Below are positions 41,662 to 50,653 of a stretch of 64,000 bases of DNA, piece after piece. The stretch is from Parvibacillus sp035426385 (GTDB taxonomy: Bacteria > Bacteroidota > Bacteroidia > Chitinophagales > Saprospiraceae). Position numbers and translations under genes: made by a program. Location of the stretch: assembly GCA_035426385.1 (NCBI GenBank), contig DAOLZQ010000003.1, positions 1 to 64,000 of the forward strand, given 5' to 3'. Position 1 is the first letter of the stretch. Each line of letters opens with the position of its first letter. A model generated the notes under the pieces. It was not told the DNA's origin, did no database searches, and worked only from the letters and a program-made list of their open reading frames with translations.

Positions 41662-44600
41662 TTAGAAGTTAAGATTTATCCCAAATAAAATTTTTCTTGG
41701 TGCGGGTACGGTTCCCCAGTCAATTCCCACTGATAGATCTGACGAAATGCCAAGTCCCTGAGTATCATTATTATTGGCTTGTATTTCGGGGTCTAAGCCC
41801 GGATATTTAGTAAATGTGAGCAAGTTCTGACCGGTAATATAAATTCTTAGGCCGGTAATAGATTTAGTTTTGAATACAGATTTTAAATTGTACCCTAAAG
41901 TAACATTTCTCACTTTTAAATAAGAGCCATCATACAGAAAGCGTGTGGAAATCCTTCTATTTCCATTTCTATCATCCAGACTTACTTTAGGGATGGATGT
42001 ATTGGTATTATCCGGACGCCAATAGTCTTTTATATCCTCATAAGAATTAAAACCTCTGGACTGAGTTTCATAAGCGAAGTTTCCGTAGAGGAAGTATATG
42101 TCATTGCCCTTTACACCCTGAATTAAGGTTGAAAAATCAAAGTTTCTCCAGGTAAATCCCAAATTGAGTCCATAGCTAAAATCGGGAAAAGGGCTGCCCA
42201 GATGTGCCCGGTCCTTATCATCAATTTTATTATCCCCATTGAGGTCAGCAAATTTTACATCCCCTGGTCTCGTATCCTTTGTCTGAAATGGACTGGCTTC
42301 GATCTCTTCTTGAGTTTGAAATATGCCTGCCATTTCATATAAGAAGAAGGAGCCAATGGGATAGCCAACTTCCGTCTTAGTGATGGCACCATCGGACAAC
42401 CCAAATCCTCCAAGAAGTGGTTCGCCAGTACTCAGTGATAAAACATTATTCCTATTAGCTGAGAAATTACCCCCTACGGTATAGCTGAACTCACCAACTC
42501 TATTGTTGTAGATAGCGCCCAATTCTATTCCTTTATTTTCAACTGATCCTGCATTGACAAACGGTGGTGTTTGTTCGCCTGCTGACTCAGGTAGGGGCAC
42601 TTGCACTAGCATATCCTGTGTCTTCTTATTATAGACATCAAATATAAAGGTAAGCCTGCCTTTCAGAATGCTGAAATCTAAGCCCAGATTGGTCATTGTA
42701 GTAGTTTCCCACTTGATCTTACTATTTCCGGTCTCCAATATCTGTGCTCCGGTGACGATATTATCACCAAAACTATACACTCGGATTCCGGTACCTACTA
42801 ATGAAGAATATGGATATAGCCCTATTTCCTGATTACCCATTTTACCCCAACTGGCGCGAAGTTTTAGATTGTCAATAAAATTAATTCCACTGAAAAATGA
42901 TTCATTGGAGATATTCCATGCGGCAGAGATTCTAGGGAAGACTCCCCAGCGATTTTCCTTGCCGAAGCGTGACGAACCATCCTTGCGCACTGATGCACCA
43001 ATAATATATCTATTGTCAAAATTGTAATCAGCCTGGGCAAAATAGGAGAGGAGAGCCCAATATGTTGTGATCCCACTCGCTCCGATATTTTTTATATTTT
43101 CCGGTACACTATTGTCTATATTTCTAAAATTAGGGTCTGTCCTGGTGAAATTATTAGCGGAGGCACCCAGATAGTTCGTATTATTCTGAATAGCTTCCAT
43201 TCCAATTAATATAGATGCGTGATTTCTGCCAAAATCCTTAGTATAGTCCAGAGTATTATTCCAGATCATGTTCCGTCCAAATACCCGCCCTTCATTTAAG
43301 GAAGTAGGATTATAGATAGACGCAGATAGTTTTTGTTTAAATTTTTTCTCGTTCTCAAAAGTAAAATCGCCACCGAGCGAAGTTCTGGCTTTTAATCCCG
43401 GTAAGATTTTTGCCTCTGCATATACATTTCCAAAAAATCTCGACCGTTGGATGGTCCAGTCGGTAGCATCGATCAAGGCCAATGGATTTGCATTTCCATC
43501 TCCATATAGGAGCGGATCACCCAGCTCTGAAGATGTATTTACATAGCTCCCATCTGCGTTTCTTATCCTGAATACTGGTGCGGCTATGAGTGCATAGCGC
43601 AATACATTTAACTCGTTTCCTCCTCCAAATCCATCACCTGTGCTATTCATTCTATTTTGATCAGTATAGGCAAAATATAAGCTATTTCCAACTTTCAACC
43701 ACTTATTGCCTGCTTCTCCATTAAATCGAACGCCATATTTCTTGAATCCCTGACCTTTAAAAACACCCTTTTCGTCCAGGTACTCACCCATGATAAAATA
43801 TCTTGCATTTTCAGTACCCCCTGTGGCACTTAAGCTGTAGGTTTGATAAGGTGCAGGATGAAAAACTTCATTAAGCCAGTTTACATTTGCTAAAGTATCT
43901 ACAATAGAAGTAGGATAAGTATCAAGTTGGCGGGCCGGATCACGGAGTGTATTTGCATTTACAATTGCTGCATTCCTTATATCGAGATAGTCTTTTGTAT
44001 TTAATAGTTTTGGTAATCTATAAGCTTGTGAAATACCAACGGTTGTATTGAAGGAAAATTTAGTGTCACCTGCTTTACCTTTTTTGGTTGTGATTACGAT
44101 CACACCATTTGCGGCTCTGGCTCCATAGATCGCAGCAGCGGCATCCTTTAGAACCTCCACAGATTCTATATCATGAGTTGAGAACATATTGATATCACCG
44201 GTTGTAGGCATACCGTCTATAATATAGAGGGGATTATTGTTTCCTACTGTTCCTACGCCTCGGATTCTAACACTAACCCCATCACCTGGTGCACCTGATG
44301 TTTGGGTTACCTGTATTCCAGCGGCCTGTCCTTGCAGTGCCTGGTCAATTCCAAGGACAGCCAATTTATCTATATCTTTTCCTTTTACTGAGGCAATAGA
44401 TGAAGTCACATTGGATTTTATCTCAGACTTGTAACCAGTGACTATGACATTCTCAAGTAATTTTGAATCGGACTCAAGTGCAATATTTATTGCAGTCTGA
44501 TTATTGACTTGAACTATTTGAGGAACATAACCTACAAAACTAAAGGTCAAAGTAGTCTGAGGATCACATTGGATAGAAAAGTTTCCGTCCAGGTCTGTAA

Positions 44601-44781
44601 TAACACCCGACTTAGTCTGAGCATCTACAATACTTACACCGATCATGACCGATTTATCACCTGCATCTGTGACCGTACCTGAGACAGTATGCTGAGCATT
44701 GATCGAGCTAAGGCTTACAGAACTAAGTAGAAATATCCACACAAATGAGTGTATGAGATTTCTTAAAGGACAGATATTCAT
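41662..44781 (-). CDS. SusC/RagA family TonB-linked outer membrane transporter
   Basis: 1039 residues. Signal peptide (F-V-W-I-F-L-L-S-S-V, cut after I-N-A-Q), then a carboxypeptidase-regulatory-like beta domain (V-S-G-T-V-T-D-A-G-D, later G-V-I-T-D-L-D-G-N-F). The plug has G-Q-A-A-G-I-Q-V-T, V-R-I-R-G-V-G-T and P-L-Y-I-I-D-G-M-P. The rest is the 22-stranded barrel, ending in I-L-F-G-I-N-L-N-F. It imports oligosaccharides using TonB energy with the SusD partner. The start at 44781 gives a clean signal peptide; 44796 is an in-frame alternative. It is the first gene of the minus-strand PUL operon and is divergent from the AraC regulator. Confidence 0.95.
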   Translation of the reverse strand: MNICPLRNLIHSFVWIFLLSSVSLSSINAQHTVSGTVTDAGDKSVMIGVSIVDAQTKSGVITDLDGNFSIQCDPQTTLTFSFVGYVPQIVQVNNQTAINIALESDSKLLENVIVTGYKSEIKSNVTSSIASVKGKDIDKLAVLGIDQALQGQAAGIQVTQTSGAPGDGVSVRIRGVGTVGNNNPLYIIDGMPTTGDINMFSTHDIESVEVLKDAAAAIYGARAANGVIVITTKKGKAGDTKFSFNTTVGISQAYRLPKLLNTKDYLDIRNAAIVNANTLRDPARQLDTYPTSIVDTLANVNWLNEVFHPAPYQTYSLSATGGTENARYFIMGEYLDEKGVFKGQGFKKYGVRFNGEAGNKWLKVGNSLYFAYTDQNRMNSTGDGFGGGNELNVLRYALIAAPVFRIRNADGSYVNTSSELGDPLLYGDGNANPLALIDATDWTIQRSRFFGNVYAEAKILPGLKARTSLGGDFTFENEKKFKQKLSASIYNPTSLNEGRVFGRNMIWNNTLDYTKDFGRNHASILIGMEAIQNNTNYLGASANNFTRTDPNFRNIDNSVPENIKNIGASGITTYWALLSYFAQADYNFDNRYIIGASVRKDGSSRFGKENRWGVFPRISAAWNISNESFFSGINFIDNLKLRASWGKMGNQEIGLYPYSSLVGTGIRVYSFGDNIVTGAQILETGNSKIKWETTTMTNLGLDFSILKGRLTFIFDVYNKKTQDMLVQVPLPESAGEQTPPFVNAGSVENKGIELGAIYNNRVGEFSYTVGGNFSANRNNVLSLSTGEPLLGGFGLSDGAITKTEVGYPIGSFFLYEMAGIFQTQEEIEASPFQTKDTRPGDVKFADLNGDNKIDDKDRAHLGSPFPDFSYGLNLGFTWRNFDFSTLIQGVKGNDIYFLYGNFAYETQSRGFNSYEDIKDYWRPDNTNTSIPKVSLDDRNGNRRISTRFLYDGSYLKVRNVTLGYNLKSVFKTKSITGLRIYITGQNLLTFTKYPGLDPEIQANNNDTQGLGISSDLSVGIDWGTVPAPRKILFGINLNF

Positions 44782-44926
44782 GTATTTATGGATCATAAGA
44801 GATGGTTTGATAAATGTTCCGTTAAATGTTCTTGGGGACAAAAAATTAAATAATAGCCTTGTTGTTTGGTAAATATAGCCGAATGCAAATTGGAGGTTTG
44901 ATACTTTTATGTTAATATATAATACT

Positions 44927-44957
44927 TTTGTGAACCAACTAATTTACTGTATATTTG
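44927..44957 (+). promoter_or_regulatory. Complete Bacteroidota promoter TTTG-N19-TATATTTG for the AraC regulator
   Basis: TTTG at 44927-44930 and TATATTTG at 44950-44957 are 19 bases apart. A second -7-like TACTTTTG lies at 44923-44930. The regulator mRNA would have a leader of about 130 bases. The 310-base region 44782-45091 between the divergent genes holds no ORF; I could not find a convincing susC promoter on the other strand. Confidence 0.55.
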
Positions 44958-45091
44958 AATCTACATGGAGAAGGCAAGTGACCCCTCCATTTTGCTAGAT
45001 GCTCAAGTGGTTTGGTCTTCAATTTTGCTGTTTTAAGCTTAGCAGTTCCGCTTTTAACTGATACTATTATAAAATCTTAAAAAGGATTGGC

Positions 45092-46069
45092 ATGAATATA
45101 TATAGAGAGATAACCCCCTTGAATGATCAGGATGTATTTGTTTTATTGGACTCACATAGTAACGGATTTGATTATCCCATTCATTGTCATCCGGAGTATG
45201 AACTTAATTTAATACTTGGAATATCTGGTGTGCGGCTAATTGGAGATTCCACAGAGAGATATCATGAACAAGATCTAGTGTTGATTGGGCCATATTTATA
45301 CCACAAATGGACCGGAGATGAATATATAAACGGTCTTAAAAAACAGTATAAGGTTATCACCTTGCAGTTTTCCATTGATTTACTGGAAGGTACACTGTTT
45401 AAAAAAGAAAAATTTCATAATATAAGGAAGATGCTGGATGCTTCTGTACGTGGTATTAAGTTTAGTGGAAAAGATTTAAATGCAGCAGCTCAGATCATTA
45501 CCAGTATGACTCAGGATAAGGGCTTTACGAATGTCATTGAATTTATTCAACTATTGGAAACACTTTCTCAAGCAAGTGATTTTTGCTACCTGGCAAGTGA
45601 GGGATTTATGCCTCAGACTATGCGATGGGATAGCAAGAGGATACAGACCGCTTACAATTATATAATCAGGCACTTTGACAAGAGTAAATTAAAAGTCGAG
45701 GAAGTCGCAAAGTTGATAAACATGAGCGACTCATCTTTTAGTCATTACTTTAAAAAATATACTAATAAGAGTTTCACTGAGTTTCTGACTGATGTGCGGA
45801 TAGGTAATGCTTGTAAATTATTAATAGGTTCGGATGATACCATCAGCAGTATTGCGTATGCATCCGGATTTAATAATATTGCAAATTTCAATCGGTTATT
45901 TAAAAAAACACGGTTATGTACGCCGGTTGAATTTAGAAATCGTCATAAGGAGCATTCCGGTTTTGATTGGCAAAATCAAATCACACCTTGGCAATTTTTG
46001 CCGCCTCATTCGCGGGACTTACCCTCGATAGGTCCGAAAGAGTATTCTACTAAGCTTACACATGTATGA
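45092..46069 (+). CDS. AraC family transcriptional regulator of the PUL
   Basis: 325 residues. The N-terminal cupin-like sensor has H-C-H-P-E-Y-E-L-N-L near residues 31-40. The C-terminal double helix-turn-helix covers about 190-290: L-K-V-E-E-V-A-K-L-I-N-M-S-D-S-S-F, then I-S-S-I-A-Y-A-S-G-F-N-N-I-A-N-F-N-R and P-V-E-F-R. It probably senses a sugar in the cytoplasm and activates the divergent susC operon. Many PULs use hybrid two-component or sigma/anti-sigma systems instead, so this is a simpler control. It is convergent with kmo. Confidence 0.9.
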   Translation: MNIYREITPLNDQDVFVLLDSHSNGFDYPIHCHPEYELNLILGISGVRLIGDSTERYHEQDLVLIGPYLYHKWTGDEYINGLKKQYKVITLQFSIDLLEGTLFKKEKFHNIRKMLDASVRGIKFSGKDLNAAAQIITSMTQDKGFTNVIEFIQLLETLSQASDFCYLASEGFMPQTMRWDSKRIQTAYNYIIRHFDKSKLKVEEVAKLINMSDSSFSHYFKKYTNKSFTEFLTDVRIGNACKLLIGSDDTISSIAYASGFNNIANFNRLFKKTRLCTPVEFRNRHKEHSGFDWQNQITPWQFLPPHSRDLPSIGPKEYSTKLTHV

Positions 46070-46097
46070 AATGTGGATTGATGTAGCCTCCTTGAAG

Positions 46098-47450
46098 CTA
46101 GTACTTCAATTGATCTAGCTCTGCAGCAACGCTGGCCAGATCACTATCCTTAACTTCAGTATGGGTTTGCAGAAAATTCATAAGCCACTCATCTTGTTTG
46201 CGTCCTCTTTTCATTGCTTCTTCATAAGGTATGTCATCTCTGAAAGTTACCAAACTATATTTAGAATAATATCTTGGAAAATTCTTCTCTAATCTGGTTT
46301 CTACATTGCGCTTCATCTGGAAGAGTGCATCGCCGGTCTTATCGCGCATTTCATAGAAATTGTCGATTGCCAAATCGGCTATTGCGTCTGTATTTGGTTT
46401 CCTCAGATTTTGTAATTTATCCATTATTGATGGGCTTATTTCAACATCAGAATTTATTAATTGGGAAAGCACAAAAATATCTTCAAAGGCTGCATTCATT
46501 CCTTGACCATAGAATGGAACGATAGCATGCGCTGCGTCACCGAGAATCATAGCCCCGCGACCATCGCTCCAAGGAAAGCATTTTATGGTACCCAACATGC
46601 CTATAGGGTTATGGCTGTATTGTTCATCCAGATCATCAAATAGAGGCGCTATACCTTTGAAATGTGAGTCGAAATAGGATTTTATCCCTGTTGACTTGTC
46701 GATCTCATCAAATGAATCTTTTCCTTGAAGAGGGAGAAACAGTGTTACCGTAAAGCTGCCATCCAGATTTGGCAGAGCGATCATCATAAAATGGCCTCTT
46801 GGCCAGATATGAAGTGCGTTTTTCTCAAGTTTAAATACCTCCTTACTTCCGGCCGGTAATATCAATTCTTTGTAGCCATAATCCAAAAAATCTTGTTGGT
46901 AGTAATATGAGGCATAGTGCCTGCTATAAAGCGCAGTGCGAATGGCACTAGCTGCTCCATCGGTTCCAAATAGATTAGCATATTTAGTGGTACTATACTG
47001 ACCGGTATCAGTAGATTTTAATGATATTTCATTTGCTTCAAAGTTAACACTCTCGCAAGAAGTTTTAAACTGAATCTTGGTACCTGACAGTTGTTCATAC
47101 CGATCCATTAGCAACGCATTCAGATCTGTACGTGAGATGGAATTTATATACTCTCCACTACGACCTGAATACGGGTATAGCTGAAAGCTACCATCTGGCA
47201 TATGTATGCCACGTGCCGGCATGGGAATCGAAATAGCTTTGATTTCTTCATTGATTCCTGCGAGACCAAGTGCTTTTATTCCCCTTGCAGACAGCGCAAG
47301 GTTGATTGATCTGCCTCTCTCTGCCTCAGACTTACGGAGATCGCCTCTCTTCTCAAAGGTGAAGGTTTCTCTTCCATGACCTGCTAGATAGCAGCCGAGT
47401 AAGGATCCACACAGGCCGGCGCCCACAATAATTGTTTTCTCATCTTCCAT
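46098..47450 (-). CDS. kmo: Kynurenine 3-monooxygenase
   Basis: 450 residues, FAD-dependent aromatic hydroxylase. I-I-V-G-A-G-L-C-G-S (7-16) binds FAD. R-S-I-N-L-A-L-S-A-R-G and S-R-T-D-L-N-A-L-L are KMO-specific. G-D-A-A-H-A-I-V-P-F-Y-G-Q-G-M-N-A is the second FAD motif near 305-321, with the substrate-site Phe-Tyr. It hydroxylates L-kynurenine to 3-hydroxykynurenine with NADPH and O2. It lies 2 bases after kynureninase on the same mRNA. ACMSD, acting two steps further down, is at 3.1-4.1 kb. Confidence 0.95.
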   Translation of the reverse strand: MEDEKTIIVGAGLCGSLLGCYLAGHGRETFTFEKRGDLRKSEAERGRSINLALSARGIKALGLAGINEEIKAISIPMPARGIHMPDGSFQLYPYSGRSGEYINSISRTDLNALLMDRYEQLSGTKIQFKTSCESVNFEANEISLKSTDTGQYSTTKYANLFGTDGAASAIRTALYSRHYASYYYQQDFLDYGYKELILPAGSKEVFKLEKNALHIWPRGHFMMIALPNLDGSFTVTLFLPLQGKDSFDEIDKSTGIKSYFDSHFKGIAPLFDDLDEQYSHNPIGMLGTIKCFPWSDGRGAMILGDAAHAIVPFYGQGMNAAFEDIFVLSQLINSDVEISPSIMDKLQNLRKPNTDAIADLAIDNFYEMRDKTGDALFQMKRNVETRLEKNFPRYYSKYSLVTFRDDIPYEEAMKRGRKQDEWLMNFLQTHTEVKDSDLASVAAELDQLKY

Positions 47451-47452
47451 AG

Positions 47453-48703
47453 CTACGCCCGGTGATTTTTTAAAATGTCATAAAATTTGAAGATATCATG
47501 GAAGCTATTATACAGAGGTACCGGAGCAACTCTGATTACATCCGGCTCGCGCCAATCTGCTATGACTCCCTTTGAAGTGAGGCCATCGAAATAGCTTTTG
47601 TTCGGTTCGACCATCTGTATAGATATCTGGCAGCCACGCTGTGATTCATCCAGTGGTGTGATGATCTTAAGTTTGTGATGCTCCAGCTCTTGTACACACT
47701 CGATCAGAAAAGCGGATAACAACTTACCTTTCTCTCGTAGGTTATTCATCCCTGCTGCCTGGAAGATGTCCAGGGAAGCCCGTATGGGTGCCATAGCAAG
47801 AATGGGTGGATTGCTGAGTTGCCAGCCTTCCGCGCCCGGGATAGGGTCGAAATTATAATCCATCTTAAAGCGGCTTCCTTTATCATTTCCCCACCAACCT
47901 TCGAAACGCGGATTATCTTGCCAGTTCTGGTGATTTTCATGCACAAATATTCCTGCAATTGCCCCGGGTCCCGAGTTTAGATATTTATAATTACACCATA
48001 CCGCGAAATCAGCACCTAAATTATGCAGATCGGGTTGAATATTTCCGGCTCCGTGAGCCAGGTCAAACCCCACCATGCAGTTATGCCGTCGTGCAAGTCT
48101 AGTGATCAGTGGAAGGTCATAATACTGCCCTGAATAATAATTTACTCCACCGATCATTACCAATGCGATAGAGTCTCCATGTTCAGAGAAACAGTTTTCT
48201 ATGGCTTCCATGGAGATAAAATCATCTGTGCCATTCAACTCCAGGATTGCATCAGCAGGATCATAACCATGGTATCGAACCTGAGAAGATATTGCATACC
48301 GGTCAGATGGAAATAAACCGCCTTCAACCAAGATTTTAAATTTTCCGGATTGAGGTCGGTAAAATGAAACCATCATCAAATGTAGATTGACAGTAAGTGA
48401 GTTCATCACCACCACTTCAGATGGATGTGCACCAACTACTTCCGCCATCCCTTTTGTCAGATACTCATGATATGGCATCCAAGGAAAATTACCTTCTAAA
48501 TGAGCTTCCACCCCATATTTTCCCCATGAGTCCAGCACTTCTCCTACAGCAGCAGCAGCGCTTTTAGGTTGCAATCCTAGACTGTTTCCACATAAATAAA
48601 TGGAATCATTGCCTTGATGCTTTGGAATTAGAAACTGATCTCTAAAGACACTTAATTTGTCTTCAGAGTCTAGTTCAAGTGCTTTCTGTTCGAGTATATG
48701 CAT
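47453..48703 (-). CDS. kynU: Kynureninase
   Basis: 416 residues, PLP fold type I. N-S-L-T-V-N-L-H (101-108) binds PLP phosphate. I-G-G-V-N-Y-Y-S-G-Q, then F-D-L-A-H-G-A-G-N (213-221) with the cofactor Asp, and W-C-N-Y-K240-Y-L-N-S-G-P-G with the Schiff-base Lys. It cleaves 3-hydroxykynurenine to 3-hydroxyanthranilate plus alanine. It overlaps the glycosyltransferase gene by 29 bases and is followed by kmo after 2 bases. Confidence 0.95.
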   Translation of the reverse strand: MHILEQKALELDSEDKLSVFRDQFLIPKHQGNDSIYLCGNSLGLQPKSAAAAVGEVLDSWGKYGVEAHLEGNFPWMPYHEYLTKGMAEVVGAHPSEVVVMNSLTVNLHLMMVSFYRPQSGKFKILVEGGLFPSDRYAISSQVRYHGYDPADAILELNGTDDFISMEAIENCFSEHGDSIALVMIGGVNYYSGQYYDLPLITRLARRHNCMVGFDLAHGAGNIQPDLHNLGADFAVWCNYKYLNSGPGAIAGIFVHENHQNWQDNPRFEGWWGNDKGSRFKMDYNFDPIPGAEGWQLSNPPILAMAPIRASLDIFQAAGMNNLREKGKLLSAFLIECVQELEHHKLKIITPLDESQRGCQISIQMVEPNKSYFDGLTSKGVIADWREPDVIRVAPVPLYNSFHDIFKFYDILKNHRA

Positions 48704-50642
48704 CTAAATGAAGTAGGTTATTTTTTATTATTTGTAAATCTTTCCATATGGTATAGTGGCGGGCATAATCCATGTTCTCCAGATTAAAATCGCTGACTTT
48801 GATATCTCGCAGATTATTTTTTGCACAGTATAATATTCCCGGGTTCAATACAGGTAAATTATGCTCCGCTGATTGTGGTAGGTAAGTCACAAATGTTTTA
48901 TTCCCGGATATTATGGCTGATAGATTTCTATAAAATTGAGCTTTATTTTCCTGAAACCAAACTAATAGCGGTGAAATAATTAATAAGAATATACTCAAAG
49001 AGATATCGAGTATTCTCTTTTCCCTACGAAAGGCAGGATCATTTAAATTATAATTCAAGTCAATAGTGAATAAATCGCCTTGTTTGTGCTTTGAATTACT
49101 CGAGAGAATTGCCAAGTTATCATCGGGAGCTATCCTGAAATGAACACCTGCGGGATTGGACGACATTAGCTCGATCATTTGCCCTGTAGAGATATCTCCT
49201 TGTGCGAAGATGACCTCATTTGCCTGATAAGCACTGAGAATACTGTTTAAATCTTTCAGTGTTCCAATTGAATTTTCTGACTTTTCACTTACATCTACTC
49301 TGCCAAGATAGTTTGTATTTCCTCCATTTGCTTCAGCTAAGTGACGGATTTTATCAGCGCTATCTTCATTTCCAATGATCAGATAATTGATTCTATTCTT
49401 TATGTCCAGTGACCATATTCCTCTAAATGCTAAATTTTGCAACAAGGCAGTGAATGTGAAGATCAGAAAAGCACCAATAGTACCCGCCAGAATTATCGTC
49501 CTGGAGTTTCTGAAATTTTCATTGAACAGAGCATATATTATTAATATCAAAATGGTTCCCAGCACTACGGATCTCAATATGGTCCAGAGATTTTTATCTG
49601 TTCTGTATTTTCCATTCAGCAGTGCGGACATCACCCAAACAGTTACATAGATCGGAAGATTGAATTTCAAGAACCCAATTGCAATGTATTCAGGGTCATG
49701 AAAATAAAAGTTCCCCCAAGCAGTACGTAGCCAGGCAATGAAAAAGCTGAGTAAGATAGTATCCAGAAGTATGGGTACCACATAGTTAAATATGTTTTGA
49801 AACAAAGCTATAAAAGTGCGGAAATACACTGCGAAATTTAGGAAAAGCGTATACACAAACCCTTTGTGCTTATAATGCTTGTTTACGAAGATATTCATTG
49901 CACTATAGAAAGTCTTAATGTAATTATAGCTTGCTTTTCGCGTACTTTCCCCTTTGAAATGGATGATACTGGTCTGAGGGAGGTATTGAATAGTATATCC
50001 CTGCTGTCGAATGCGATATGAATAGTCGATATCTTCACCATACATGAAGAAATCTTCATCGAGTGGGCCAGTCTTACTTACTGTCTCAGAGCGCATAAAC
50101 ATAAAAGCACCTGTCATGACTTCAATTTCTGCCTCTTCGTTTTCACCTATGTGACCCATATAATACCGATTAAAGGATGCACTCCTTGGAAATAATTTGT
50201 ACAAACCGGTCATTTTGGTAAAGGAAGCCCAGAAAGTTGGGTTTCCACGCTTGGACTCAGGGAGATATTTTCCAGAACCATCTATCATGCGCACGCATAC
50301 AGCTCCCACCTGGGGGTGAGATATTAAGTATTTATGACAGATACTTAATGTGTTTTGACTTACAATGGTGTCAGGATTGAGAAGCAAAATAAAACTCCCG
50401 GTTGCAGAGGCAATTCCGATATTGTTAGCAGTGGAAAAACCAAGATTTTTCTCATTAACTATCAATTTGATTTCGGGATATTTTTCTCTCATTAGTGATA
50501 CAGAATCATCACTTGAAAGATTATCGACAATAATCACTTCAAGAGAGAGATTTCCTAAAGATTTATTGATGGATTGCAAGCATTGGTCCAGGAAGTACCT
50601 AACGTTGTAGCTTACAATTATTATTGAAATGTCTGGATGCAA
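48675..50642 (-). CDS. GT2 glycosyltransferase fused to a degenerate sugar-phosphate transferase
   Basis: 655 residues. Residues 1-230 are a WbbL-type GT2 (I-S-I-I-I-V-S-Y-N; L-L-L-N-P-D-T-I-V as acidic motif; M-Y-G-E-D-I-D-Y-S). Membrane helices follow from about 265 to 410. After them comes a Rossmann-like segment (Y-L-I-I-G-N-E-D-S-A-D) as in initiating sugar-phosphate transferases. The end resembles the last part of that family (R-E-K-R-I-L-D-I-S-L-S-I-F-L and Y-T-I-W-K-D-L-Q-I-I). The catalytic stretch normally between these, with its Asp-Glu pair and K-F-R-S-M, is missing. The start is TTG at 50642, because the first ATG would remove the GT2 N-terminus. It lies 11 bases after the dihydroorotase gene. 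Confidence 0.8.
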   Translation of the reverse strand: MHPDISIIIVSYNVRYFLDQCLQSINKSLGNLSLEVIIVDNLSSDDSVSLMREKYPEIKLIVNEKNLGFSTANNIGIASATGSFILLLNPDTIVSQNTLSICHKYLISHPQVGAVCVRMIDGSGKYLPESKRGNPTFWASFTKMTGLYKLFPRSASFNRYYMGHIGENEEAEIEVMTGAFMFMRSETVSKTGPLDEDFFMYGEDIDYSYRIRQQGYTIQYLPQTSIIHFKGESTRKASYNYIKTFYSAMNIFVNKHYKHKGFVYTLFLNFAVYFRTFIALFQNIFNYVVPILLDTILLSFFIAWLRTAWGNFYFHDPEYIAIGFLKFNLPIYVTVWVMSALLNGKYRTDKNLWTILRSVVLGTILILIIYALFNENFRNSRTIILAGTIGAFLIFTFTALLQNLAFRGIWSLDIKNRINYLIIGNEDSADKIRHLAEANGGNTNYLGRVDVSEKSENSIGTLKDLNSILSAYQANEVIFAQGDISTGQMIELMSSNPAGVHFRIAPDDNLAILSSNSKHKQGDLFTIDLNYNLNDPAFRREKRILDISLSIFLLIISPLLVWFQENKAQFYRNLSAIISGNKTFVTYLPQSAEHNLPVLNPGILYCAKNNLRDIKVSDFNLENMDYARHYTIWKDLQIIKNNLLHLDAYTRTEST

Positions 50643-50653
50643 AGGGTTGATTA

